A stretch of 51,662 nt of DNA, from NCBI GenBank assembly GCA_002482845.1, contig DLGT01000077.1:1-51662 (forward strand), given 5' to 3'. The notes beneath the pieces are model-generated. The model saw only the letters and a list, made by a program, of their open reading frames with translations, was not told the origin of the DNA and made no database searches. The stretch's first letter is position 1, and the number at the start of each line of letters is the position of its first letter. Shown here piece after piece: positions 26,051 through 35,635 of the stretch. The translations under genes were made by a program, and so were the position numbers. This stretch comes from Saprospiraceae bacterium UBA7687 (GTDB lineage: Bacteria; Bacteroidota; Bacteroidia; Chitinophagales; Saprospiraceae).

Positions 26051-26137
26051 AAATATTCAAATCAAATCAAAAATTGAATTTGGTAGAAGTTAATGCTTTG
26101 TCTATCTATTAAATAAAGCGCGATTGGTTTGATTTTA

Positions 26138-26145
26138 TAATTTTG
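26138..26145 (+). promoter_or_regulatory. -7 box of the TonB-type receptor gene
   Basis: TAATTTTG matches TAnnTTTG, 39 bp before the ATG at 26184. No well-placed -33 TTTG. Confidence 0.4.
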
Positions 26146-26183
26146 AGTTTTTGTAAATAATCAAACAATTAATTCAGATTTTT

Positions 26184-28625
26184 ATGTTACGATATATCAG
26201 CAGCTTTTTGCTTGTATGGCTAAGTACCTTTGCCATTTTTGCTCAGACTACCTATTCGATTTCTGGTATGATCACAGATGACAAAGCTATAGGCATTGAT
26301 TTAGCTTTAGTTACATTGATGACTGAAAAAGATTCTATTCTCAAAGTTACTTATACAGATCAAGACGGAAGTTTTTTGTTTTCATCTGTCATTCAAGGCA
26401 ATTATAATATTAAAACATCCATCTTGGGTTATGAAACCCTTCAAAAAACAATCGAAGTTAAAGGATTAAATAATCAAATTAAAGTGGGATCTTGGATATT
26501 GACAACTAACGCGCAACTTTTAGATGCTGTCACGATTACTGCAAAAACACCTTTTATAGAGCGAAAAATAGACCGCACCGTTGTCAATGTAGATGCGCTG
26601 ATAGCGAATGCTGGGAGTAATGCACTCGAAGCATTAGAGCGAGCACCTGGGATATCTCTCGATCAGGATGGTGCGATAAAACTGAAGGGTAGATCAGGAG
26701 TGACCGTATTTATTGATGATAAACCAACCTATCTTTCTGGAACGGAATTAGAAAATTACTTAAAATCATTGCCTGCGTCTTCCATAAAACAAATAGAAAT
26801 TATGCCAAATCCTCCTGCAAAATATGAAGCTGCTGGCAATTCAGGTGTTATTAATATTATCACAAAAAGGACCAAAACTTATGGCTTTCATGGTAACACA
26901 GTCCTTAGTGTACAACAGGGTAGATATACGAGAAGCAATAATAGTGTAAACTTAAATTTTAATAAAAATAAAGTGAGCCTTTATGCCAATCTCAATAGTG
27001 GATTTAGAAATAGTTTTCAAGATTTGAACATTAATAGATATTACAAAAATGATCAAAACATTAGGACATCATCCTTTTCACAAAATTCATTCATTGTCAA
27101 AGATGGCCAATCAGGGAATGTGAAGTTAGGATTAGACTACTTCGTCTCTGATCAAACGACTCTTGGTTTTTCTGCCAAAGGTCTACTCAGTAATGCTGGA
27201 GATCAGACAGACAATACGGCTTTTGTCAGAAATGCTGAGAATAAGACTTTAAATAGGGTTTTGGCAGACAATAATACAAAAAACACATTTAATAATGGTA
27301 CATTCAATGTGTATCTCAAACATTTATTGGACACCATAGGTAGTATGATCATCATAGATGCTGACTATGTCAAATATAAATCTGGTAGTGATCAATTGTT
27401 TAACAACTTTATTTATGATAATGCAAATGTATTGACTTATGATGACATCATCAATGGTGAAATACCGTCAGAGATAAGTATCTATGCGGCAAAAGTAGAC
27501 TACACAAAACCACTCAATGCGACTTCAAAATTTGAAGCAGGAATAAAATCTGCTTTTACCCAAACAGACAATGAAGCTATATATACTAATACTATTGATG
27601 GCGTCACACTACCTGATTTTGGCCTGAGCAACAAATTTTTATATGATGAGTGGATTCATGCAGCTTATATCAATTATAACAGAAAACTAGGAAAACTGGA
27701 TTTGCAATTGGGGCTGAGAGCCGAAACCACAAGCTTGAAAGGTAAGCAATTAGGAAATGAAGTTCAGCCTGACACCAATTTTACACGTACTTATACCAAT
27801 GTATTTCCTACTTTTTATGCATCCTATCAAGCGGATTCTTTGGGTAATCATATCATGGTTTTTTCGTTTGGCAGAAGGATTGATAGACCGTTTTTTCAAG
27901 ATTTAAATCCTTTTATCAGTCCTCTAGATAAGTTTACTTTTTATGGAGGTAATCCTGGACTTTTACCTACTTATTCCAATAATTTTTCACTAACGCACAC
28001 CTACAAAAATAGCATAAATACTTCATTAAATTATGGATTAACCACTGATGGAATCAATGAAACATTAGAAATCAGAGAAGGTATTTATTACAGCCGTCCT
28101 GGCAATATATCTACGAATCACACACTGTCTTTATCTGTAGACGCATCGACTGACATCACTAAATGGTATCGTCTGAATACTTACATAGAATTAGGGCATC
28201 AGATTTTTGAAAGTAAGTTATATACAGAACAACTCGATACTTCAGGTACTTATTTTGCTGCGAATGTGACCAATAGTTTTCAGCTTGGAAAGGGATGGAA
28301 TGCAGACATAAGAGGTGATTATCAGAGCAATATTGTATATGCTCAGTTGCTTATAAAGAGTTTCGGTACGCTCAATCTTGGCATTCAAAAGAAAATCCTG
28401 AATGATAAGGGAAGCATTAAACTGAGCCTGAGTGATATTTTATACACAAGAAGGGCTGATGGCATCATTAATAATCTAAAAAATACAGATGCTGATTGGA
28501 ATAGTACCCTTGATACAAGGTCTGCTACGATTGCATTTTCTTATCGATTCGGAAAATCGACATCCAATAAGCCCAAATATACAGGGTCAGGCTCAGATAG
28601 TGAGCAACGAAGAGTAAAAGGTTAG
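26184..28625 (+). CDS. TonB-dependent outer-membrane receptor (OMP_b-brl_3 type)
   Basis: 813 residues. The signal peptide is 1-20 (AIFAQ). A carboxypeptidase-regulatory-like beta domain follows (22-105, YSISGMITDDKAIGIDLALVTL). The plug domain (about 120-230) has DRTVVNVDALIANAGSNALEALERAPGI, IKLKGRSGVTVFIDDKP and the strongly conserved MPNPPAKYEAAGNSGVINIITKR. A beta-barrel (about 240-800) then runs to a SYRFGK end. This group imports unknown siderophore-, peptide- or glycan-like ligands. No SusD partner is present. A sensor kinase lies upstream and an AraC regulator downstream, so ligand-responsive control is plausible (inference). Confidence 0.88.
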   Translation: MLRYISSFLLVWLSTFAIFAQTTYSISGMITDDKAIGIDLALVTLMTEKDSILKVTYTDQDGSFLFSSVIQGNYNIKTSILGYETLQKTIEVKGLNNQIKVGSWILTTNAQLLDAVTITAKTPFIERKIDRTVVNVDALIANAGSNALEALERAPGISLDQDGAIKLKGRSGVTVFIDDKPTYLSGTELENYLKSLPASSIKQIEIMPNPPAKYEAAGNSGVINIITKRTKTYGFHGNTVLSVQQGRYTRSNNSVNLNFNKNKVSLYANLNSGFRNSFQDLNINRYYKNDQNIRTSSFSQNSFIVKDGQSGNVKLGLDYFVSDQTTLGFSAKGLLSNAGDQTDNTAFVRNAENKTLNRVLADNNTKNTFNNGTFNVYLKHLLDTIGSMIIIDADYVKYKSGSDQLFNNFIYDNANVLTYDDIINGEIPSEISIYAAKVDYTKPLNATSKFEAGIKSAFTQTDNEAIYTNTIDGVTLPDFGLSNKFLYDEWIHAAYINYNRKLGKLDLQLGLRAETTSLKGKQLGNEVQPDTNFTRTYTNVFPTFYASYQADSLGNHIMVFSFGRRIDRPFFQDLNPFISPLDKFTFYGGNPGLLPTYSNNFSLTHTYKNSINTSLNYGLTTDGINETLEIREGIYYSRPGNISTNHTLSLSVDASTDITKWYRLNTYIELGHQIFESKLYTEQLDTSGTYFAANVTNSFQLGKGWNADIRGDYQSNIVYAQLLIKSFGTLNLGIQKKILNDKGSIKLSLSDILYTRRADGIINNLKNTDADWNSTLDTRSATIAFSYRFGKSTSNKPKYTGSGSDSEQRRVKG

Positions 28626-28653
28626 GTCAGGGTAAATGGTAACCAAAATAAAT

Positions 28654-28700
28654 TATAAGTTGCCAAAATTGTACAATTAATCTAATTTTGGCAACTTATA
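28654..28700. terminator. Perfect 17-bp stem after the receptor gene
   Basis: TATAAGTTGCCAAAATT (28654-28670) and AATTTTGGCAACTTATA (28684-28700) are exact inverted repeats around a 13-nt loop, with a T-rich tail. A further TATTTTGCCAAAATA palindrome follows at about 28709-28723. Confidence 0.7.
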
Positions 28701-28817
28701 TAGTTTTATATTTTGCCAAAATAAGCCTATTTTATAGATTTTGGCGAGATATAATGGATATGTATATTAGTTTAAACATGACTGTCAGTTATATTCCAAT
28801 CAAACTATAAATCTTAT

Positions 28818-28889
28818 CAATTGTCGCCTTCGATACAAAAGCAATAAATTCCATCGACTCAGCGTATTTATTGGTCGAAACGACAATTG
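28818..28889. promoter_or_regulatory. Nested inverted repeat upstream of the AraC regulator
   Basis: Three nested stems: CAATTGTCG (28818-28826) / CGACAATTG (28881-28889); TTCGA (28829-28833) / TCGAA (28875-28879); CAATAAA (28842-28848) / TTTATTG (28867-28873). A T6 run follows. It could be a terminator-like RNA or an operator, since the -7 box is 18 bp downstream. Confidence 0.6.
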
Positions 28890-28907
28890 AATCTTTTTTG
28901 CATTGCT

Positions 28908-28915
28908 TATATTTG
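28908..28915 (+). promoter_or_regulatory. -7 box of the AraC-type regulator
   Basis: TATATTTG, matching TAnnTTTG, 18 bp before the ATG at 28934. Confidence 0.5.
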
Positions 28916-28933
28916 ATGTAAAATTAATATTTT

Positions 28934-29818
28934 ATGTATTTAGTTGCAGATGAGACGGGAGTCATAGGGAAACATAAAAATATGGATGGGAATATTGTAA
29001 TGTATTCTACGTGCAAAAACATTGATACAAAATTGGCTTTTCGTAATTTTTCTATCAAATATGTTGTCGAAGGATATGAATTATATCGGCTAAAGGACCA
29101 TGATTATACAATTAAAAACAGCCAATACTTGCTTTGTAATACACATTGCGAAGGCAAGGTAATGATAGAAAGTAAAACGCAAGTTAATGGTATTTGTATA
29201 GATATCTCGCCATCCATTATATCAGAAGTGGTTTCTACTTTTTTAGCCCCTGATACTAATATTGCAGATCTTTCGTTGGATAATTTTTTTCATTCTCAAG
29301 ACTTTTTAGAACAACAATTTGATGCAAATAACACCCAATTGGGCGCCCAATTAAAGCAATTAGACAATATCATTAAGCATAACCCGTACCAAGACTATGA
29401 GTTTGACAATGAGTTTTACTATCGACTTTCAGAAGGAATAGTATCTGATTATATTCCCGTGGTAAAGCAATTTCGATCTCTAAGATGCATTAAATCTGGA
29501 ACAAAAAAAGATCTCTTGCGAAGAATTGCAAAAGGCAAATGTTTTATTGATCAATACTATGCACAAGAAATCGATATAACACAAGTAGCTATAGAATCTA
29601 ACATATCACAATATCATTTTTTTAGATTGTTTAAGACCGTTTATGGTGTCAGTCCATACCAATACATAAAACAAAAAAGAATGCTCAAAGCACAAGAGCT
29701 ACTTAAAAAACAAAAGTGGCCAGTGGCTCAATTGGCGATTGAGGTGGGTTACAGTGATATTTTTTCATTTAGTAAAGCATATAAACAGTTTTTCGGGTAT
29801 GCTCCATCACAATGTTAA
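28934..29818 (+). CDS. AraC-family transcriptional regulator
   Basis: 294 residues. The N-terminal part (1 to about 185) resembles a cupin-like sensing domain (SIKYVVEGYELYRL ... YLLCNTHCEGKVM). The C-terminal 100 residues carry both AraC helix-turn-helices: IDITQVAIESNISQYHFFRLFKTVYGVSPYQYI and KKQKWPVAQLAIEVGYSDIFSFSKAYKQFFGYAP. It lies 308 bp downstream of the TonB-type receptor, preceded by a nested palindrome that may be its operator. The ligand is unknown. Confidence 0.88.
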   Translation: MYLVADETGVIGKHKNMDGNIVMYSTCKNIDTKLAFRNFSIKYVVEGYELYRLKDHDYTIKNSQYLLCNTHCEGKVMIESKTQVNGICIDISPSIISEVVSTFLAPDTNIADLSLDNFFHSQDFLEQQFDANNTQLGAQLKQLDNIIKHNPYQDYEFDNEFYYRLSEGIVSDYIPVVKQFRSLRCIKSGTKKDLLRRIAKGKCFIDQYYAQEIDITQVAIESNISQYHFFRLFKTVYGVSPYQYIKQKRMLKAQELLKKQKWPVAQLAIEVGYSDIFSFSKAYKQFFGYAPSQC

Positions 29819-29825
29819 ATTAAAA

Positions 29826-29872
29826 ATTCAAGTTAGCTTTTGATATTGTGTGTGATCAAAAGCTAACTTAAA
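29826..29872. terminator. Bidirectional terminator between convergent genes
   Basis: AAGTTAGCTTTTGAT (29830-29844) / ATCAAAAGCTAACTT (29855-29869), a perfect 15-bp stem, serves the AraC gene (plus) and the M43 protease gene (minus). Confidence 0.82.
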
Positions 29873-29887
29873 TATCCTTTACAAGTA

Positions 29888-31984
29888 TTATAATATCACC
29901 ACTTTCCTTACTACGTCCAGAAAACCTTTTTTTTTGATCTTGACAATATAAAGACCTGGTTTCATCATGCCATCTTGATTAATCATGAAGTTTGTATTAC
30001 TTCCATCTTGGTTTGATGGAATGATTTGGCTTATAGATTGGCCTGTAAGGTTGGCTATTTCGACTTGAATTTCATTTGCATCGGCCTCTTTAATAGAAAT
30101 AGTGATCTCAGAAGTCGCAGGGTTTGGATAGATATCGATATTTGATTCATCTAATTGCTGGAGTGATGATATGGACTCATTGGTTATATTTATTTCGTCG
30201 ATGAATATATTATTTGCACTACTAGATGCAGGGTCAGCTCTAAAATAAAACCTTAATTTGACACTTGGCTTATTTTTAAACAGTGATTGAAATGCAGATG
30301 TCAAAGTTACTTTTTTCCATTGTTGTGCACCATCAGGATAAAACGCATTGGAAGTAACACCTCCAGTATTGTTTGCCATAGTATTGGGGCCAGATATACC
30401 CGGGAAAGTTTTCCATGTTTTACCGCAGTCCAATGTGTATTCTATTCTGAAAGTATCTGATTGGTTATCACTGTTTTTTGCATATGCATAATAATAGGAC
30501 ATATTGGGTTTAGGGTTATCTGTAAAATCATAAAAAGGCGTCTCGAAGTAGGCTCCACTACCTCCACCTGAGGTCGCGTTATTTAGGAAAATACATCCTT
30601 CTGTATTGTATGCACCAAGTGAAGATAAAGTTTCCCATTTTTGGTCCGATGCTTCATTATTGTAAATTTGAATATCATCTGGTAAAGTACCATTTTCGAA
30701 CGCATAGTAAACGGGTGCTTTTATACCATTATTGCCATCCAAAACGCGAATGAATTTTGAAAGACTATCTACACCATTTGGTCCTGATACTACGAGTTTG
30801 ATTTCGTATTCTCCTACTTCTGAGAAAGTTATATCAACTATACGATCCTTCGAAAATGAAGGAGTACCACCAGGAATATACCAAGATATGTTATAAATAT
30901 CTGACCCTGTTTGACTTTGATCAAAGAATCTAATCGTCTCTCCCTTGCATATATTAGAAAAAATAGAATAAAAATTAGCCAATGTAGTACATGGTTTATC
31001 ACCAATTATGCCCGTTGCTATCAGATTTTCTTCACTGACCAATTGATCTCTTTTATTGAGACCTAGCGTTATAGTTTCTCTCATATAAGCAGCTTGTCCA
31101 TTAGTAAACATCAATTTGCAAGGTGTATAATCCATATAATTTTGAAGATTTTCTACTATGTTGGTATCACAAATTTTAGCATTATTAGGAGTACATGTTA
31201 TAAATCCTTTGGTAATAGGCGTATCTTCTACATCATCATCTCCACAAGCGACTCCTGGTGCATTACTCACTCCCCAAATATGTGGTAACCCAAACCAATG
31301 CCCTATTTCGTGGGTCAAAACTCTAGAATTTGCAGTCGTTGCAGTGCCAATGCTACCCACAAGCCAAGATTCGCACACTATAGCATCTGCATAATCTGGA
31401 ATCCCAATCCCAGGCAAAAATGTGTAAGCAGGGGCAATGTCTATCTTTTTTACTATATAAATATTCATATACTTATCAACTGGCCATGTGTAGGTAAAGT
31501 CTTCTAGCCTTGACGAGTTCCAATTGGTTTTGGGTGTATAGTGTCTCACAATGCCATTTGTACAGTTACCATCAGGATCTAACTTGGCGAGTTGGAACTC
31601 AAAATTAACATCAGCTATGTTGTTTTTAAAGCTACTTATTACTTGAGATGTATCTGCATTCATTTTTTGATAATCTCGATTCAGAATTCTGATTTGATCA
31701 TGGATTTGCGCATCGCTTATGTTTTCAGGTCCATTGAGATGTAGTATATGGAACACAACAGGAATTATAATTTTATTATTTCTGGACCCCAAATTTTCAC
31801 TTTTTGTTTTTTGTCTTAATGATAAGGTTTGCTCATATTGGGTTTTCATTTTTGGATGTTGGTTCCACCATTGAAATAATACATGGTCATGACCACAAGG
31901 TGAAGTGTGTTGTGCAAACAAAGGAGATGTCATGTAATATAGTATTGACATGATCATGACTATTCGTAAAGATTTGATATTCAT
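29888..31984 (-). CDS. Secreted M43-family zinc metalloprotease with T9SS sorting domain
   Basis: 698 residues. The signal peptide (1-24, SPLFAQ) is followed by a cytophagalysin-type catalytic domain (about 70-310) with the zinc motif H225-E-I-G-H229-W-F-G-L-P-H235 and the later NYMDYTPCKLMFTNGQ Met-turn region. A PKD-like domain (about 345-415) comes next, then a jelly-roll-like module (about 425-600, FENGTLPDDIQIYN). The C-terminus is a T9SS sorting domain (IDIYPNPATSEITIS ... GLYIVKIKKKG ... KVVIL). It is expected to be exported to digest extracellular protein. A -7 box (TACTTTTG on the minus strand, 32001-32008) precedes it. Confidence 0.9.
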   Translation of the reverse strand: MNIKSLRIVMIMSILYYMTSPLFAQHTSPCGHDHVLFQWWNQHPKMKTQYEQTLSLRQKTKSENLGSRNNKIIIPVVFHILHLNGPENISDAQIHDQIRILNRDYQKMNADTSQVISSFKNNIADVNFEFQLAKLDPDGNCTNGIVRHYTPKTNWNSSRLEDFTYTWPVDKYMNIYIVKKIDIAPAYTFLPGIGIPDYADAIVCESWLVGSIGTATTANSRVLTHEIGHWFGLPHIWGVSNAPGVACGDDDVEDTPITKGFITCTPNNAKICDTNIVENLQNYMDYTPCKLMFTNGQAAYMRETITLGLNKRDQLVSEENLIATGIIGDKPCTTLANFYSIFSNICKGETIRFFDQSQTGSDIYNISWYIPGGTPSFSKDRIVDITFSEVGEYEIKLVVSGPNGVDSLSKFIRVLDGNNGIKAPVYYAFENGTLPDDIQIYNNEASDQKWETLSSLGAYNTEGCIFLNNATSGGGSGAYFETPFYDFTDNPKPNMSYYYAYAKNSDNQSDTFRIEYTLDCGKTWKTFPGISGPNTMANNTGGVTSNAFYPDGAQQWKKVTLTSAFQSLFKNKPSVKLRFYFRADPASSSANNIFIDEINITNESISSLQQLDESNIDIYPNPATSEITISIKEADANEIQVEIANLTGQSISQIIPSNQDGSNTNFMINQDGMMKPGLYIVKIKKKGFLDVVRKVVIL

Positions 31985-32000
31985 ACTTTTATTTTTTACG

Positions 32001-32008
32001 CAAAAGTA
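32001..32008 (-). promoter_or_regulatory. -7 box of the M43 protease gene
   Basis: CAAAAGTA on plus is TACTTTTG on minus, 16 bp from the ATG at 31984. No -33 TTTG was seen at normal spacing. Confidence 0.45.
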
Positions 32009-32050
32009 GCATGAGAAGCGTGGGTCCGTTTGTCCATTTCTGCTATTTTT

Positions 32051-32160
32051 AAATCTTAACCTAAACCTAAACCTTAACCTTAACCTAAACCTAAACCTTA
32101 ACCTTAACCTTAGCCTAAACCTTAACCTTAGCCTTAGCCTTAACCTTAGCCTTAACCTTA
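32051..32160 (+). repeat. Degenerate hexanucleotide array C
   Basis: About 18 hexamers, mainly CCTTAA, CCTAAA and CCTTAG variants, with no paired-hairpin element. It is followed within 6 bp by the TCACATCATTATGTGA palindrome. Confidence 0.85.
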
Positions 32161-32165
32161 AATGC

Positions 32166-32223
32166 TCACATCATTATGTGACAACCCATTTTGAGATGAC
32201 CGATTATTTTTTGTTTATGTTTG
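32166..32223 (+). promoter_or_regulatory. Promoter region of the YadA-head gene: palindrome, TTTG, -7 box
   Basis: TCACAT-CATT-ATGTGA (32166-32181), TTTG (32190-32193), 22 bp, TATGTTTG (32216-32223). It has the same palindrome-to--7 distance (34 versus 33 bp) as the NarL regulator promoter at 21782-21838. Confidence 0.6.
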
Positions 32224-32285
32224 CAGTCTAAATTATTTAAGAACAAGTAGTTTTTTAATTGAATAACCACCACAAAACAGGCTTT

Positions 32286-34031
32286 ATGAAGCAATATGCT
32301 GTCCTAATAATTATTTCTATTTTATTCATTCATGTTTCTTATGCGCAGCATGTAGGTATCAATAATGCAGACCCACAAGTTTCGCTAGACATCAGCGGAG
32401 CATTAGCCAATAGGAGTGTTTCACTTAATCCATTTTTGAATGCAGTGAATTTACCATCTAATATTAGTTTTGGCGTCATTGAGCCGACTGATGTGGATGG
32501 ACCTGTGTCAATCATAGATCCTGAGATTTGGATAGATGGCAGAAGGTTGGTTTTATGGAATAATACTGGTTTTGTTGCAACTTTTGCTGGAGTCTCTATA
32601 GAGCCTAATGGCGTTAGAGAATTTATTTGTAAACCTACAGCAGGTGGTTGGAAACCAGTTGGCGATGGTGAAAGTCAACTCGAAAAAATAACTGAAGGTG
32701 TCAAAACAGGATGGCGATTACTCGGCAGTGATCCTACACATCATGGGGATATTGGTATCAATGCAATAGATCTAACATATTTTGATAGCCCTTCAACCAC
32801 TAGAGGGGCAACGGGCAACTATTCTTTTGCTACTGGATTTGCATCAAGATCTTCAGGAGCGTTTTCTACTGCAATTGGATATGATGCAAGTGCAACAGGG
32901 TATGTATCTACAGCTTTGGGTACGGGTAGTATGGCTTCAGGAGATTTTGCTATCTCGATAGGTGGAGCAACCATTGCAAGAGCATTTCATTCAATGGCTG
33001 TTGGCCATTTCAATGATAGTATTACGAGTGCCAATCCTAATGCTTGGATTGCTACTGATCCTTTGTTTTATATTGGTAATGGTATAGATGCCAACTATAG
33101 AAATAATGCATTGGTAGTATATAAAAATGGGACGCTACAATTGCAAAACCAAACTTCTACACCAGCTAATATCGCTGACAAATTTTATGTGCTGAATAAT
33201 ATTCCATATTTTGGCTCTAATAAATTAGAATCGAGTCAATTGGAGAAAATAACAGAAGGAGGTAAAACTGGATGGCGATTGCTTGGGAGAGATGCAGCAA
33301 ATTATGGTGATATAGGTAATGATGCAGTTGATTTTTCATTTAGCTCGCCCACAGTTAATCCACGCGGAGCCACAGGTACATATTCTACTGCCTTTGGAGC
33401 TAATACTACGGCGAGTGGAAGTGAATCGACTGCGTTAGGGATATTTACAAGTGCAAGTGGCAAAGCTTCTACAGCCATTGGAACAACAACAATTGCAAAA
33501 GGAGAAAATACTTTTTCGGCAGGATTCAATACCATTGCCAGATCGTATGCTTCACTCGCTGTTGGAAGGTATAATGATACGATTGTTGGTTCTAACATGA
33601 CAAGTTGGGTCGCCACAGATCCCTTATTAACAGTAGGAAACGGAACATCGACCGTCAGAAGTAATGCAATGACCGTGTATAAAAACGGAAATACGGATAT
33701 CAGCGGATATACCAAACTTGGTAAGGTTTCTGAATCAGCTCCATCAATAAAAATGAAAAAAATAGTTAATACTGGCCCAGCTTTAAACGGAAATAAACTG
33801 ATTCCACATGGTCTTGACGCTTCTAAAATCCTAGAAATCGAAATACTCATGGAATGGCAGGTTGAAGGATTTCCTGCTAGTCCAACTCGAGTAGTTCCGC
33901 CTAACTTTACATCTTTGAGTGGCTTAAACTATCAATATGAATTGCTAGATGCGAACATTATTATTTATAATATCAATGGTACAGAGATAGCAGGACGAAA
34001 TTTGAGAATATTGATTACCTATGAAGAGTAA
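32286..34031 (+). CDS. YadA-head-repeat surface protein, internally duplicated
   Basis: 581 residues from the ATG at 32286, which starts a good signal peptide (MKQYAVLIIISILFIHVSYAQ). Each half contains SQLEKITEG-KTGWRLLG, then left-handed beta-roll head repeats of about 14 residues (AFSTAIGYDASATGYVSTAL; ESTALGIFTSASGKASTAIG) typical of trimeric autotransporter adhesins. Each half ends with A[SVL]AVG[HR][FY]NDxI...WxATDPL. No YadA membrane anchor or T9SS domain is seen at the C-terminus, so the mode of attachment is unclear. Probably an adhesin or surface fibre; the two halves arose by duplication. Confidence 0.78.
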   Translation: MKQYAVLIIISILFIHVSYAQHVGINNADPQVSLDISGALANRSVSLNPFLNAVNLPSNISFGVIEPTDVDGPVSIIDPEIWIDGRRLVLWNNTGFVATFAGVSIEPNGVREFICKPTAGGWKPVGDGESQLEKITEGVKTGWRLLGSDPTHHGDIGINAIDLTYFDSPSTTRGATGNYSFATGFASRSSGAFSTAIGYDASATGYVSTALGTGSMASGDFAISIGGATIARAFHSMAVGHFNDSITSANPNAWIATDPLFYIGNGIDANYRNNALVVYKNGTLQLQNQTSTPANIADKFYVLNNIPYFGSNKLESSQLEKITEGGKTGWRLLGRDAANYGDIGNDAVDFSFSSPTVNPRGATGTYSTAFGANTTASGSESTALGIFTSASGKASTAIGTTTIAKGENTFSAGFNTIARSYASLAVGRYNDTIVGSNMTSWVATDPLLTVGNGTSTVRSNAMTVYKNGNTDISGYTKLGKVSESAPSIKMKKIVNTGPALNGNKLIPHGLDASKILEIEILMEWQVEGFPASPTRVVPPNFTSLSGLNYQYELLDANIIIYNINGTEIAGRNLRILITYEE

Positions 34032-34085
34032 TTTTTGGACTCAATCGCTAAATATTTCAATTCGTAAAATACAAAAACGTTAAAA

Positions 34086-35492
34086 ATGAAATACATTCTA
34101 AACCTTCTTTTTGTAATACAATTCATATTTATTGAGCAAACAAATATTATTGCCCAATCTAATCAAACATTTTTTCTCGGTCATAGTCTAGTCAATTTTC
34201 ACATTCCAAATATGGTCAATAAAATGTCTATAGCAGCGTCCGATAATTTTTCATACAATGCAAATATTGGAATAGGGGCAAATTTGTCGTGGCATTATAC
34301 ACAGCCTTCAAGTGGTCAAGGCGACCAATGGAATTTTACTTTGAATCAAGGTGGATTTGAAAATTTTGTCATTACCGAAGCAGTTCCACTCAAAGGGCAT
34401 CTTCAGTGGAGCGGCACCTATAGATACACGGATAGTTTGTATCTATTTTCTCAGACATACAACCCTGATATTCAATATTATATATATGAGACATGGCATT
34501 GTATTAATAGTGGTACACCTACAGGTTGTGAGTGGGATAATGATGACCATATATCATGGCGTAATAGACTTTCGCAAGATCTCTCACTTTGGGAAGGCAT
34601 AGCGGACTCTATAAATTTACTGCATGAAAAGGATATGTTGATTATTCCGGCAGGTCAGGCTTTGGCAAAACTTTATGATCGTATCCAAGATGGGCTTGTA
34701 CCCGGATTTTCGTCCATAAATCAGCTTTTTACGGACGATATTCATCTTACATACACAGGTAATTATTTTATCGCTTGTGTAATGTATGCAGTCTTACAGA
34801 AAAAATCACCAGTAGGATTACCTAACCAACTCACGGATGAATGGGGAGGACTTTACACAGATTTCCCTACACCAGAACAAGCTTTGGTTTTTCAAAATAT
34901 TGTATGGGAAACCATCACAGAATATGATAGAGATGGTGTCGAAGGATCGCCTTTGAGCATACTTGAAGTTTATGCAGATTCAAAAATTATGCCTTCTGGA
35001 CAAGTGGCTATAAATTGGGAGATTGTGCACAATGATGAATGTGCACATTTTGTGGTGGAGCGATCTATTGATGGTAAAACATTCAATGGCATTTCTGAAA
35101 ATATATCCATTAGCCAAACACATAAATATACTTTTATTGATTATGATGCGCCAAAAGGAGTATTGTATTATCGTATCAAACTTGTAGATTGTGATTTGAT
35201 TTCTTCTTACATCAAAGTTTTGAAGGTGGACAATTCAGACAATAATAGCATATCATTATTAAACAATATGGTCTCTGAAATACTACAATTTAAAATGACT
35301 GCTGATATGCAAAAGTGTCACTTTAGTATTGTAGATGCAAATGGGTCAAAAGTATATGATCGGCAAGAAGGTCTTCTTTCTTCAGGAGATATTCAATCTA
35401 TGGATGTTTCAAACTTGGCACGTGGTATGTACTTTTTAGTCCTAACAGAAATATCAATAAACACGCAGATATTCAAGTTTATTAAATATTAA
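34086..35492 (+). CDS. Secreted SGNH-hydrolase-like protein with C-terminal sorting domain
   Basis: 468 residues. A signal peptide (1-23, NIIAQ) is followed by FLGHSLVNFHIPNMV, which takes the place of the GDS(L) block, with Ser34 as candidate nucleophile. The far motif DDIHLTYTGNYFIA supplies Asp and His as in SGNH esterases. The second half has a fibronectin-like segment (INWEIVHNDECAHFVVERSIDGKTF ... YYRIKLVD), and a diverged T9SS-type tail (GMYFLVLTEISINTQIFKFIKY) ends the protein. It is 54 bp after the YadA-head gene and may share its transcript. The substrate is unknown; a carbohydrate esterase is possible. Confidence 0.68.
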   Translation: MKYILNLLFVIQFIFIEQTNIIAQSNQTFFLGHSLVNFHIPNMVNKMSIAASDNFSYNANIGIGANLSWHYTQPSSGQGDQWNFTLNQGGFENFVITEAVPLKGHLQWSGTYRYTDSLYLFSQTYNPDIQYYIYETWHCINSGTPTGCEWDNDDHISWRNRLSQDLSLWEGIADSINLLHEKDMLIIPAGQALAKLYDRIQDGLVPGFSSINQLFTDDIHLTYTGNYFIACVMYAVLQKKSPVGLPNQLTDEWGGLYTDFPTPEQALVFQNIVWETITEYDRDGVEGSPLSILEVYADSKIMPSGQVAINWEIVHNDECAHFVVERSIDGKTFNGISENISISQTHKYTFIDYDAPKGVLYYRIKLVDCDLISSYIKVLKVDNSDNNSISLLNNMVSEILQFKMTADMQKCHFSIVDANGSKVYDRQEGLLSSGDIQSMDVSNLARGMYFLVLTEISINTQIFKFIKY

Positions 35493-35635
35493 AACGAACC
35501 ATAAAATCTGACAGCATCAGTTTTTATAATGGTGAAACATAGTTTGATTTTGTCTCAAAATTCTAAAAATAAGAGATGTAAATCAACCTGACGTTTATGG
35601 TCAACATTATAACAATCCAAATAAATACTTTTAAA

